From assembly GCA_030592285.1 (NCBI GenBank), contig JAUVJU010000008.1:1-32098 (forward strand): a stretch of 32,098 bases of DNA, in the 5' to 3' direction. This stretch comes from Caldifarciminota bacterium (lineage in GTDB: Bacteria; Hydrothermota; 32-111). A program made the position numbers and the translations under genes. The notes beneath the pieces are model-generated. The model was not told the origin of the DNA and ran no database searches. It saw only the letters and a list, made by a program, of their open reading frames with translations. Shown here piece after piece: positions 11,064 to 20,376 of this stretch. Positions within the stretch are counted from its first letter, which is position 1; each line of letters begins with the position of its first letter.

Positions 11064-13526
11064 ATGAGTATTGACAAAAGCGGGAATTTATTAAATGATC
11101 CACTATATATAGATGATTTAACGGGAATATATAATAAGAGATTCCTTAATAAGTTAATGAAAGAAAAGTCAAATAAGGACATTGCATTATGTATGTTTGA
11201 TATAGATGATTTTAAATCGGTTAATGATCTATATGGACATTATGCAGGCGACCTTACAATAAGGGAAATAGGAAAATCCCTTCAAAATATCTCTGACAAA
11301 AAAATGTACCCTATAAGATTTGGCGGGGATGAATTCATTATAATATTCACTGAACATAATAAGGAAGATGTTGAGGAAATAATCTCATATTTGATGAAAG
11401 GATTTAGAAATAATGAAATAAATGTAGATGGAAAGGCATTCAAGATTACCTGTTCATTTGGTATTTCATTTGGGAATACATCAGATTTTACTGATCTTAT
11501 AAAGAGAGCCGATAGGGCATTATATGCATCAAAAGATAAAGGGAAAAACACATATACATTCTTTTCTTCTGATATCAGAGCAGTAGTAAATATGCCTGTA
11601 TCAATTGAAAGATCAATAAAAACACATATGTCCTCAAATAAGAATATTATTATAACAGGAGGATTTAATTCAGGTAAAACATTGCTTGCTAATAATCTAA
11701 AGAGGTTCTATCCAACTTATAACATAATAGAATCTGAAACAGATAGTTTTGAGAATATAAATCCGCCATTTATTATTCTTCACAATCCGGCAATTTCCAT
11801 ATCATCAGAAACAATTCGCAGTATATATTTAGTAAAGAAAAATTTTAAATGTATTAGTTTCAAAATGAACAATTACTCTAAACGAGAAATAAGTGAGTTT
11901 TTACTGAAAAATAATTTTAATAGATCACTTCTAATGGTTAATTATGTTGATCTATTATCATCCGGAAATCCGAGAATATTAATGGAATTAATGAAATATC
12001 AAAATATCTATGATTTTCCAAAGTACAAATCGGAAGAAATTTGGGGCATCATTTCAATGGTAAAGAAAGAATATATTGCTGCTCTTAAAAAGATCAATAA
12101 ATTAGGATTGCGATTTAATGAGAATGATGTTTATGAAAATAATATTACTCAATATGTTTCATTGCTTAATGATAGTATGATCTTAGAAAAGAAAAATGAT
12201 AAATATTTCTATTCATATCCACCAATCTTTTTTTACTTTGAAAAAAAGAATTCTATAAAATCAATTAATAAACATTCACACATATTTAATATGGCGAATG
12301 GTTTAAAAAATAATAAAAGAGTTAGAAAGGCATTTAGGGGCTTAACAGAAAAGATATTTTCATATGGAGATATGCTAACAGTTGAAAATCTACTTAAAAA
12401 TGAAAATCGGAGTGGGGACTGGAGAATGGAATTATTAGCGAGAATAAGTGCGGAAAGAGGATATTTTAAAGAGGCATATAAATATGTTGAAAGAATTAAG
12501 AATAGTGTGATGAAGCAGCGATTAAATAGTTTTTTGAATATAAAAAGTGGAAAAAAAATATCTTTTCTAAATCATAATGATACGGAATCGGATTTAATTG
12601 ATCTAATGGCAGCTATAAGCAAAAACCAGCATGGTAAATTCTATAGTATAATAGAAAAGATCAATATTGATGAATTAAATGAAAGACAGAAAATGTCATA
12701 CTATTTTATTTTCGGACTTTTTTGCAGAGCAAAAAATGAAACATTAAATACATTAAAATACCTTAGACAGGCAGCTGGTATTGCCTCAATAAATCATTAT
12801 GTAATGGATTATGCAAAAATAATTATGTTTATAGGAATGTTGCATGATGATAGAGGCAGACATAGTAATGCCTTAGATTGCCTTCAAAAGGCATTAAGGA
12901 TTTTTGAGATTTCCTGTGCTGAAAATAGTAAAGAAAGTGCAATGTTGAATATTGCTGTGGTTTGTTCTAATAGAGGTGATTTTGATAAAGCACTTGCATT
13001 CTTTTCTGAATTATTAGCAAACAATAATTCTGAAAGAAGTATGTATTTTCATCATATTATACTAAATAATATATCTGATATGTATCTAAAATGGTGGAAG
13101 ATTGATGAATCAGAAATTTATAATCAGAAGTGCATTGAATTATTTAAAAATTCAAAAATGGCAATTCCTTCACATGTTTCTGATCTAAGAACAAGAATTA
13201 ATATTGCAAAGAACATTGAGAATCTGCATATTGAATCTATTAGTAAAAATGATATAATGGATAACACAGAAAGAGAAATTGTAAAGGCAATTATAGGTGC
13301 CAAGAATGTGAATAAGACCATTGTTAAATTTGCTCAGACATTAATTGCCAATAAGAATGGATTATCTGATTTTGAGATTTCTGAATATATTGCATATATT
13401 GCATTATGTTTTAGAAATAAAATAGTTATCAGGAATAAACTTCTTGCTCTTGCAATGGAAGTGATAGATAAAAAGGAGTATTTCCTTAGAAGAAAGCAAT
13501 TTAAATCATTAATGGAGGAAAAATGA
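11064..13526 (+). CDS. Diguanylate cyclase (GGDEF) fused to STAND-like P-loop NTPase and TPR-like helical repeats
   Basis: '[12 protein letters not shown]', '[19 protein letters not shown]', '[11 protein letters not shown]'; Walker A 'GGFNSGKT' (11658-11681); '[12 protein letters not shown]' GNP motif; helical repeats to C-terminus. Confidence 0.8.
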   Translation: MSIDKSGNLLNDPLYIDDLTGIYNKRFLNKLMKEKSNKDIALCMFDIDDFKSVNDLYGHYAGDLTIREIGKSLQNISDKKMYPIRFGGDEFIIIFTEHNKEDVEEIISYLMKGFRNNEINVDGKAFKITCSFGISFGNTSDFTDLIKRADRALYASKDKGKNTYTFFSSDIRAVVNMPVSIERSIKTHMSSNKNIIITGGFNSGKTLLANNLKRFYPTYNIIESETDSFENINPPFIILHNPAISISSETIRSIYLVKKNFKCISFKMNNYSKREISEFLLKNNFNRSLLMVNYVDLLSSGNPRILMELMKYQNIYDFPKYKSEEIWGIISMVKKEYIAALKKINKLGLRFNENDVYENNITQYVSLLNDSMILEKKNDKYFYSYPPIFFYFEKKNSIKSINKHSHIFNMANGLKNNKRVRKAFRGLTEKIFSYGDMLTVENLLKNENRSGDWRMELLARISAERGYFKEAYKYVERIKNSVMKQRLNSFLNIKSGKKISFLNHNDTESDLIDLMAAISKNQHGKFYSIIEKINIDELNERQKMSYYFIFGLFCRAKNETLNTLKYLRQAAGIASINHYVMDYAKIIMFIGMLHDDRGRHSNALDCLQKALRIFEISCAENSKESAMLNIAVVCSNRGDFDKALAFFSELLANNNSERSMYFHHIILNNISDMYLKWWKIDESEIYNQKCIELFKNSKMAIPSHVSDLRTRINIAKNIENLHIESISKNDIMDNTEREIVKAIIGAKNVNKTIVKFAQTLIANKNGLSDFEISEYIAYIALCFRNKIVIRNKLLALAMEVIDKKEYFLRRKQFKSLMEEK

Positions 13527-14050
13527 TAAAATCAACAACAATATTGGGAGTAAGAAAGGATGGGAAAATTGCAATTGGCGGAGATGGACAGGTAACACTT
13601 GATAAAACAGTGCTAAAACATAGTGCGCAGAAGATCCGCACACTATACAATGGAAAGGTTTTAGCTGGTTTTGCAGGTTCGGTAGCCGATGCAATAACAT
13701 TATTTGAGAAATTTGAACAGTATATAGATAAGGATAGGGGGGATTTAAAGAGAGCCGCAATAGATCTAACAAAGGAATGGAGACAGGATAAAATACTTAG
13801 ACGACTTGAAGCAATGCTTATTGTAATGGATAAGGAACATTCTTTGATCATATCAGGAACAGGAGATGTAATTGAGCCGGATGATGGAGTTATTTCCATT
13901 GGTTCAGGCAGTCCTTATGCATTTGCAGCAGCAAGGGCAATGATGAAATTTTCTAATCTAAATGCTGAAGAGATTGTAAAGGAATCAATGAAAATTGTTG
14001 CTGATATATGTATTTACACCAATGACCATATAGTTATTAAGACAATATGA
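13523..14050 (+). CDS. hslV: ATP-dependent protease HslVU peptidase subunit
   Basis: '[53 protein letters not shown]' with N-terminal catalytic Thr region; ATGA overlap with upstream gene, SD GGAGG. Confidence 0.95.
   Translation: MIKSTTILGVRKDGKIAIGGDGQVTLDKTVLKHSAQKIRTLYNGKVLAGFAGSVADAITLFEKFEQYIDKDRGDLKRAAIDLTKEWRQDKILRRLEAMLIVMDKEHSLIISGTGDVIEPDDGVISIGSGSPYAFAAARAMMKFSNLNAEEIVKESMKIVADICIYTNDHIVIKTI
13991..14050 (+). repeat. Direct repeat copy A: intact hslV 3' end
   Basis: AAAATTGTTGCTGATATATGTATTTACACCAATGACCATATAGTTATTAAGACAATATGA; matches 18661-18720 at 57/60 positions. Confidence 0.95.
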
Positions 14051-14159
14051 AGGAAAATATCAAATATCCTATTTTTCTTTTTAAATCAAAGAAATAGTAT
14101 GAAAACTTTTTCAGACTATAATATTGATATTTATCTTAACATAAAGGGTACAGTACAAA

Positions 14160-16706
14160 ATGTTGTATTTATATTATAAAAAGAAAAAAGCTAAAATGTT
14201 TTTAAACCTATTCAATAAAATTAAGATAAACAGATTCTTTCTTACATTTTCTATATTATTTTTTTTAATAGTACTAGTTGGTTGTAGGACAGAAAACCAT
14301 ATCGAAGTAAAGCAGGAAATACAGATTCAAAATAAAGATTTACAAAAAAGAAGGGAATTATTCATAACAGAAAGATCAACAGTAAGTAAAATTATTAACG
14401 ATGATAGATTATATCAAAATGAATATCTCCCAAAAAGATGGGAATTATTCACAGCAGAAAAACCAATATTAAGCAGACTTTTTGATGATGATAAACTTTG
14501 GATAGGTTTAAAAACAGGGATAATAGAATATGATTTTAAAACAGGGAAGAAGAAAAAACATTATTTTGTGGAGAACTTATCCCTCCTTGATGTGAGATGT
14601 ATTTTAAAGAATGAAAATGAAATTGTATTTGGCATTTTGAATGGAATTGTTACTTTTGATAAAGAAACTGATAGATGGTATGTATTTGACAAAACAAATG
14701 GCAATACAAAATACCTTTTTACTGATGGAGATTATTTATGGGTTGGTCATAATGTGCCTGGTTTTGAAGGAGGAGTGTCATATATATCCAAGTATAAAGG
14801 TGATAGTTTGATTTCAAGGATTAATATCCCTGCAGATTATATAGATAATATGGTGTTAACCAGAGATTATGTTTGGATACTTGGAATGGATTGTTATTCT
14901 CAGGTAGGCAAACTTTTTCAAGTGGACAAAAAAAATCCCCAGATAAAAAGAATTATACTAACAGAAAATAATGAAAAAGAAATAGTATTTAATGAAGTAT
15001 CTCTTTACTATAAAGAAAAAAAGGAAATAAAAATTAAATCCCTTTGGAGCGATGAAAAATATGAAATAATGATATTTGTAACAAATACAGGCGATTGGCA
15101 AAATCGAAATCAGGATTTATTATTTTATAATGATAAAACATTTAAAAAATACAATGTTCCAGAGAGGTTTGAAACAATTAAGAATATTTTGGGATATAAT
15201 AAAAGTTCAATTTATTTTAGAAGAAAATTTGGAGAATCTTTACTAATCTTTAAAGAGGATGAGTGGAAAGAAATAAAATTTGATGCACCTGCTGACGAAC
15301 TTGCTTGGTTTCAAGATAAACTTGGAGTATGGATTAAAGGGGCTTTTTTCACTCTTGAAGGAGAAAAATTATTTGAAATTCCAGAATGTGATTCAAATTT
15401 AATAGATAATAAAATTGCACAAATAATTCCTTTAGAGAAATCAATCCTTTTGCGATACAATGCAAGAAAAATATCTAGATATTGGCCAAATGAAAGTAAA
15501 TGGGAACATTACGAAGAAAATAAGAATCCTAAATTATACCGTGAAAAAGTAAAACAATTTTCAAAAATGGAAATAGGAAAAAACGAATTATTTATTTTCA
15601 GTGACAATAATTGGGGAACAATGAGACAATATAGTTTAAAATATAAAAAAACATTAGGTACAGATGTTAAAGCAATAGCAACATTAGATGATATCTTTTT
15701 TATTGCAACAGATAGAGCATTATATGAATTGCCCAAGACGGATATTCACAGATTTGTAATATTTGATGAGCCTCCTTTTGAATTTTTAGAGGGAGATTCC
15801 CAGTGGAGATATATAGAGAGTTCAACATTTAGTACATTAAATGCTGTTGATGCAATATCCAGTGATTTTGTTATGGCAGTAGGAAGTGGTGGAACTATTA
15901 TTCTCTGGGATGGGAATGAATGGAAGCCCTTTGGGAATTCTCCATTTGAACAAAATGTAGGTAATATTGATAGATCTTCTCTAATTGATGTTGCTATTAT
16001 TTCTCCAATGGATATATGGATTTTATCAAAGAAAAACATTTATTATTGGAATGGGAAAAAATGGAATATTCAACAAATAGAAATACCTAGTGAAGGAACA
16101 TATTCTTTTGAAAAGATATGCATGGTATCTAAAGAGAAAGGTTTTATATTAGGAAAAATAATTAGTCGTGGAGTAAATGACTATCTTCTTGAATATGATA
16201 ATGGTAAATGGACAGTATTGGATATTTCTGAATTTGATGTAAAAAATATGAAGTTTTCTTCAATACAGGCAAGTTCAAAGAATAATATCTGGATTGGAGG
16301 TTATTGTTGTATTTTTCATTTTGACGGGAAACAATGGAGTAAATATGAACTTGACTTTGGATCTGTTAAGTCAATAAATATAATTGATGCTTCTGAGATA
16401 TGGTTTTCAAAATATGGAATTTATAGGATTATTGAAGGTAAAATCGAAAAAGTTTTTAATGAACGGGGATGGATAGAACATATAAAAGTTTTTGGCGAAA
16501 ACAATATATGGTTGTTTGGAAATTATATGCCTGAGGACTGTAGTTATAGAGCAAGTATTATCAAGTATAATGATGGTTCAACTGTTAAAAAATATTTTGA
16601 AGCTAAATATTTGAATATTAATGATATTGAATTTATTTCTCCATATGAAGGATGGTGTGTGTGCAACAATGGTATAATACTTCATTTTGTAAGTGATAAA
16701 AAGTGA
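14160..16706 (+). CDS. Large lipoprotein with beta-propeller-type repeats
   Basis: Hydrophobic segment ending in lipobox 'LIVLVGC'; recurring 'LWIGLKTGIIEYDFKTGK', 'DIWILSKKNIYYWNGKKW', 'NNIWIGGYCCIFHFDGKQW' blades. ATG at 14196 is an alternative start. Confidence 0.65.
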   Translation: MLYLYYKKKKAKMFLNLFNKIKINRFFLTFSILFFLIVLVGCRTENHIEVKQEIQIQNKDLQKRRELFITERSTVSKIINDDRLYQNEYLPKRWELFTAEKPILSRLFDDDKLWIGLKTGIIEYDFKTGKKKKHYFVENLSLLDVRCILKNENEIVFGILNGIVTFDKETDRWYVFDKTNGNTKYLFTDGDYLWVGHNVPGFEGGVSYISKYKGDSLISRINIPADYIDNMVLTRDYVWILGMDCYSQVGKLFQVDKKNPQIKRIILTENNEKEIVFNEVSLYYKEKKEIKIKSLWSDEKYEIMIFVTNTGDWQNRNQDLLFYNDKTFKKYNVPERFETIKNILGYNKSSIYFRRKFGESLLIFKEDEWKEIKFDAPADELAWFQDKLGVWIKGAFFTLEGEKLFEIPECDSNLIDNKIAQIIPLEKSILLRYNARKISRYWPNESKWEHYEENKNPKLYREKVKQFSKMEIGKNELFIFSDNNWGTMRQYSLKYKKTLGTDVKAIATLDDIFFIATDRALYELPKTDIHRFVIFDEPPFEFLEGDSQWRYIESSTFSTLNAVDAISSDFVMAVGSGGTIILWDGNEWKPFGNSPFEQNVGNIDRSSLIDVAIISPMDIWILSKKNIYYWNGKKWNIQQIEIPSEGTYSFEKICMVSKEKGFILGKIISRGVNDYLLEYDNGKWTVLDISEFDVKNMKFSSIQASSKNNIWIGGYCCIFHFDGKQWSKYELDFGSVKSINIIDASEIWFSKYGIYRIIEGKIEKVFNERGWIEHIKVFGENNIWLFGNYMPEDCSYRASIIKYNDGSTVKKYFEAKYLNINDIEFISPYEGWCVCNNGIILHFVSDKK

Positions 16707-16741
16707 ATAAATTACATAAATTTATTAAAAATGGAGTTATT

Positions 16742-18661
16742 ATGAAATACAAAATATTATTTAAGGTAGTACTAATTAGTATGGTATTATTTACAAGTAT
16801 ATTTGCAGGAGATCTATTTTTCGATAAAGGTCATATGATATGTTTTAAAAACACTTCTGCTAAAGCAAATAAGGATTCGTTAAATTGTAAACTTGTAGGT
16901 AGAGCATTATTTGGTTCTAATCAGAGTATATATATTAAAGATACAATAGCATATTCTTGTCATGAAAGTTCAGTATTATTGTTAAATATACAGAATCCTA
17001 AAAACATTATATTATTAGGATATTATGATATGGGGCATAATGTAGTTGATGTGTATGTAGTAGATACATTGGCATATGTAGCAAACAGTAAGAATGGATT
17101 ACGCATTATTAATGTATCAGATCCAACTAATCCATATGAAATAGGATATTATGATACAGATGGTTATACAAGTGCCATATATGTAATTGATACATTGGCA
17201 TATATAGGAGATGGCGGCAAGGGATTGCGAATTATAAATATAAAAGATCCAGCACATCCAAATGAAGTAGGATACTTTGACACAGGTAGTGTTGTAAAGA
17301 AAATATATGTAATTGATACATTAGCCTATGTAGCGGATTATGCTGATGGATTACGAATTATCAATGTAAAAGACCCAACATATCCACATGAAATAGGATA
17401 TTATGATACAGATGATTATGCATATGATTTATATATAATAGATAGTTTAGTATATGTAGCAGATTGTAAGAATGGTTTATGTATTATCAATGTAAAAGAT
17501 CCAACACATCCATATAAAATAGGGCATTGTGATATGGGTAGTTATGCAAAGGGCATATATGTAATTGATACATTAGTGTATATTGGAGACAATGATGGAT
17601 TGCTTATTATCAATGTAAAAGATCCAACAAATCCACTCAAAATAGGGTATTATTACATGGAAAGCAATGCTGTAGATATATATGTGAAGGATAGTTTGGC
17701 TTATGTAGCAAATGAAGGTGATGGATTAAGAATAATTAATGTAAAAAATCCCACAGTACTAAGTGAAATAGGTTCTTATGATGCGAGAAAACGGGCATAT
17801 AGTGTATATGCAAAAGATACAATACTGTATGTAGCTGATGGTACTGATGGCTTATGTATTATCAATGTAAAAGACCCAACACATCCTATTGAAATAGGAC
17901 ATTATGCTACAAATGGTTCTGCGTATGGTGTATATGCAGTAGATACGATTGCATATATAGCAAATGGTTTTTGTGGCTTACAGATAATCAATATAAAGAA
18001 TCCATCTCATCCATATAAAATAGGATGTTATAATACAAATGGTGCTGCATATGATGTATATGTAATAAAGGATTTAGCCTATGTGGCAGATGGTGATGAT
18101 GGGGTACGAATTATCAATGTAAAAGATCCGACACATCCTATTGAAATAGGATATTATAATACGAATAAATATTCGTATGGACCATATGCATTAGGTATAT
18201 TTGTAGTGAATACATTAGCTTATGTTGCAAAAGGTAAAGATGGTTTACGAATTGTTAATGTAGAAGATCCAACTCATCCTATTGAAATAGGATACTATAA
18301 TACAAAGGGTCTGGCAAATGATGTACATATTGTAGATACTTTTGCATATGTAGCAGATGAAAATAATGGTCTATGCATTATTAATATATCAGATCCAACT
18401 AATCCATATGAAATAGGATATTATGATACAGATGCTCCGGTATGGGGTGTATATGTAGTTGACACATTAGTGTTTTTAGCAAATGATTGTAATGGAGTGC
18501 GAATCATCAATGTATCAAATCCTAAATATCCTCGTGAAATAGCACATTACAATACAGGAAATTATGCAGAGGGTGTATATGTAGTTGATTCATTAATATA
18601 TGTGGCAAATGACTATGGGGGATTATATATAATAAATTATCCTATAAGTAACACACATTAA
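16742..18661 (+). CDS. Exported LVIVD-repeat (beta-propeller) protein
   Basis: Signal peptide '[22 protein letters not shown]' from ATG 16742 (preferred over GTG 16703); about 13 tandem ~42-aa repeats '[38 protein letters not shown]'. Confidence 0.85.
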   Translation: [639 protein letters not shown]

Positions 18662-18720
18662 AGATTGTTGCCGATATATGTATTTACACCAATGACCATA
18701 TAGTTATTAAGACAATATAA
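18661..18720 (+). pseudogene. Direct repeat copy B: hslV 3'-end remnant (encodes [19 protein letters not shown]-stop)
   Basis: 57/60 identity with 13991-14050; differences AAA/AAG, GCT/GCC, TGA/TAA, all silent in the hslV frame. Confidence 0.93.
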
Positions 18721-18732
18721 AGATAAAGATTT

Positions 18733-18801
18733 AGGGACGGTCGTCCATTTTGTCCACGAATAAAAAATTATTCTTTGTGGACAAAATGGACAACCGTCCC
18801 T
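18733..18801. repeat. REP/MITE-like long inverted repeat (hairpin)
   Basis: AGGGACGGTCGTCCATTTTGTCCAC (18733-18757) pairs with GTGGACAAAATGGACAACCGTCCCT (18777-18801): 24/25 bp, 19-nt AT-rich loop. Confidence 0.85.
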
Positions 18802-18920
18802 ATTAAAGGCAACATTAAAATAGACGCGACCAAATTAAAGATGGCTTTAAAATGGTCTTGACAAAAATAGATTATTACAGAACAAATAATATATCTAAAG
18901 CAGAAGACACGGCACGCAAC

Positions 18921-18967
18921 ATATTCTTCAAATTATTCAGAATATATCCTCAAATTATTCAGAATAT
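18921..18967. repeat. Two partly overlapping copies of a short palindromic intergenic repeat
   Basis: ATATTCT-TCAAATTATTC-AGAATAT (18921-18945) then a second TCAAATTATTCAGAATAT (18950-18967). Confidence 0.75.
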
Positions 18968-18998
18968 GCCCCTACAATAAATCAATTTTAAATGTATA

Positions 18999-19026
18999 TT
19001 GATTAATCATTAATTTTATATATAAT
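18999..19026 (+). promoter_or_regulatory. Putative promoter of hslU
   Basis: TTGATT (18999-19004), 16-bp spacer, TATAAT (19021-19026); overlaps direct repeats TAATCATTAATT (19004-19015, 19023-19034). Confidence 0.5.
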
Positions 19027-19062
19027 CATTAATTATAGAAAATATTAAAAACAGGAGATTAA

Positions 19063-20376
19063 ATGGATTATTTTAATGAGTTAAATGCAAAAGAAATCGT
19101 AAAAGAACTTGATAAGTATATTATTGGGCAGGATAATGCGAAAAAAATGGTTGCTATTGCACTGAGAAATCGTATGAGACGAATGAATGTGGAAGGAGAT
19201 ATAAGAGATGAGATCATTCCATCAAATATTATAATGATTGGTCCTACAGGTGTAGGAAAAACAGAGATAGCCAGACGGCTTGCCAAGCTTGTTAAAGCAC
19301 CATTTGTAAAAGTAGAGGCAACGAAATTCACTGAGGTGGGATATGTTGGTAAGGATGTTGAATCAATCATCAGAGACTTAGTGAATATTTCATATTCAAT
19401 GGTTGAAAAGGAAATGGCAAAGGAAGTAAGCAAGGCAGCAGAAAAAGCAGCAGAAGAAAAAATACTTGATGCAATTTTACCGGGAAATGAAAAAGCGGAA
19501 AAGGAAACAGTTGAAAAATTTCGTAATATGCTTGAAAGAGGTGTACTTGAAGATAGAGAAATTGAAGTTGAAGTAATGGAACAAAGCGGTCCCAAAATTG
19601 ATATTATGGGCATTGGAGGAATGGAAGCATTTGAAGGCATTCAGGATATGTTCCAAAATATTGCACCAAAGAAAAAGAAGAAGAAAAAAATGAAGGTAAA
19701 ACATGCAAGACAGATAATCATTGAAAATGAAACAATCAAGAGAATTGATAGAGAAATTGTTAATGAAAAAGCAAAGGAAAGAGCAGAACAAAATGGTATT
19801 GTCTTTATTGATGAAATTGATAAGGTTGTTACCACAGGGAAATATGAGGGAGTTGATGTATCAAGGGGCGGAGTTCAACGAGATCTATTACCTATTGTAG
19901 AGGGTACAACTGTAACAACAAAATACGGGGCTGTTAAAACCGACTATATTTTATTCATTGCAGCAGGTGCATTTTCATCTGTAAATATATCTGATCTAAT
20001 GCCGGAATTTCAGGGAAGATTTCCTGTTCGTTCAGAACTTAATTCACTTACAGGAGAAGAATTTTTCAGAATTCTTACAGAACCGGATAATGCAATAACA
20101 AAGCAGTATCAGGCATTGATTAAAACAGAGGGCATTGAAGTGGAATTTGATGATGAGGCATTAAAGCTTATTGCAGAAAAAGCATATTCTGCAAATCAGA
20201 AGATTGAGGATATTGGAGCAAGACGGCTTAGAACAGTAATTACAAAAGTGCTGGAAGATATAATGTATAATGCTCCCGATATTGAAAATAAGAAAATTGT
20301 GATTGATAAAAATTTTGTAGAAAAGAGTTTAGGTAATATTTTTGAGGATAAGGATTTAGAAAGGTATATTCTATGA
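19063..20376 (+). CDS. hslU: ATP-dependent protease HslVU ATPase subunit
   Basis: 'IIGQDNAKKMVAIALRNRMRR', 'MIGPTGVGKTEIARRLAKL', 'VEATKFTEVGYVGKDVESIIRDL', 'GIVFIDEIDKV', 'DIGARRLRTVITKVLED'. Confidence 0.97.
   Translation: MDYFNELNAKEIVKELDKYIIGQDNAKKMVAIALRNRMRRMNVEGDIRDEIIPSNIIMIGPTGVGKTEIARRLAKLVKAPFVKVEATKFTEVGYVGKDVESIIRDLVNISYSMVEKEMAKEVSKAAEKAAEEKILDAILPGNEKAEKETVEKFRNMLERGVLEDREIEVEVMEQSGPKIDIMGIGGMEAFEGIQDMFQNIAPKKKKKKKMKVKHARQIIIENETIKRIDREIVNEKAKERAEQNGIVFIDEIDKVVTTGKYEGVDVSRGGVQRDLLPIVEGTTVTTKYGAVKTDYILFIAAGAFSSVNISDLMPEFQGRFPVRSELNSLTGEEFFRILTEPDNAITKQYQALIKTEGIEVEFDDEALKLIAEKAYSANQKIEDIGARRLRTVITKVLEDIMYNAPDIENKKIVIDKNFVEKSLGNIFEDKDLERYIL

Noticed and set aside
13501-13899. 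- strand ORF overlapping hslV
   Set aside because: Shadow ORF; hslV is unambiguous.
16970-18650. CRISPR-like periodicity
   Set aside because: The ~126-nt periodicity is coding (LVIVD repeats in frame), with no short repeat/unique spacer structure and no cas genes.
14051-18720. Classical transposon or integron cassette
   Set aside because: No transposase, integrase or resolvase ORF, no terminal inverted repeats at the island edges, and no attC-like structure; only the hslV 3' direct repeats are present.
19068-19640. 190-aa ORF on the - strand inside hslU
   Set aside because: Fully antisense to a strongly recognised gene, Ser/Ile/Phe-rich composition typical of reverse-complemented AT-rich coding DNA, no motif.
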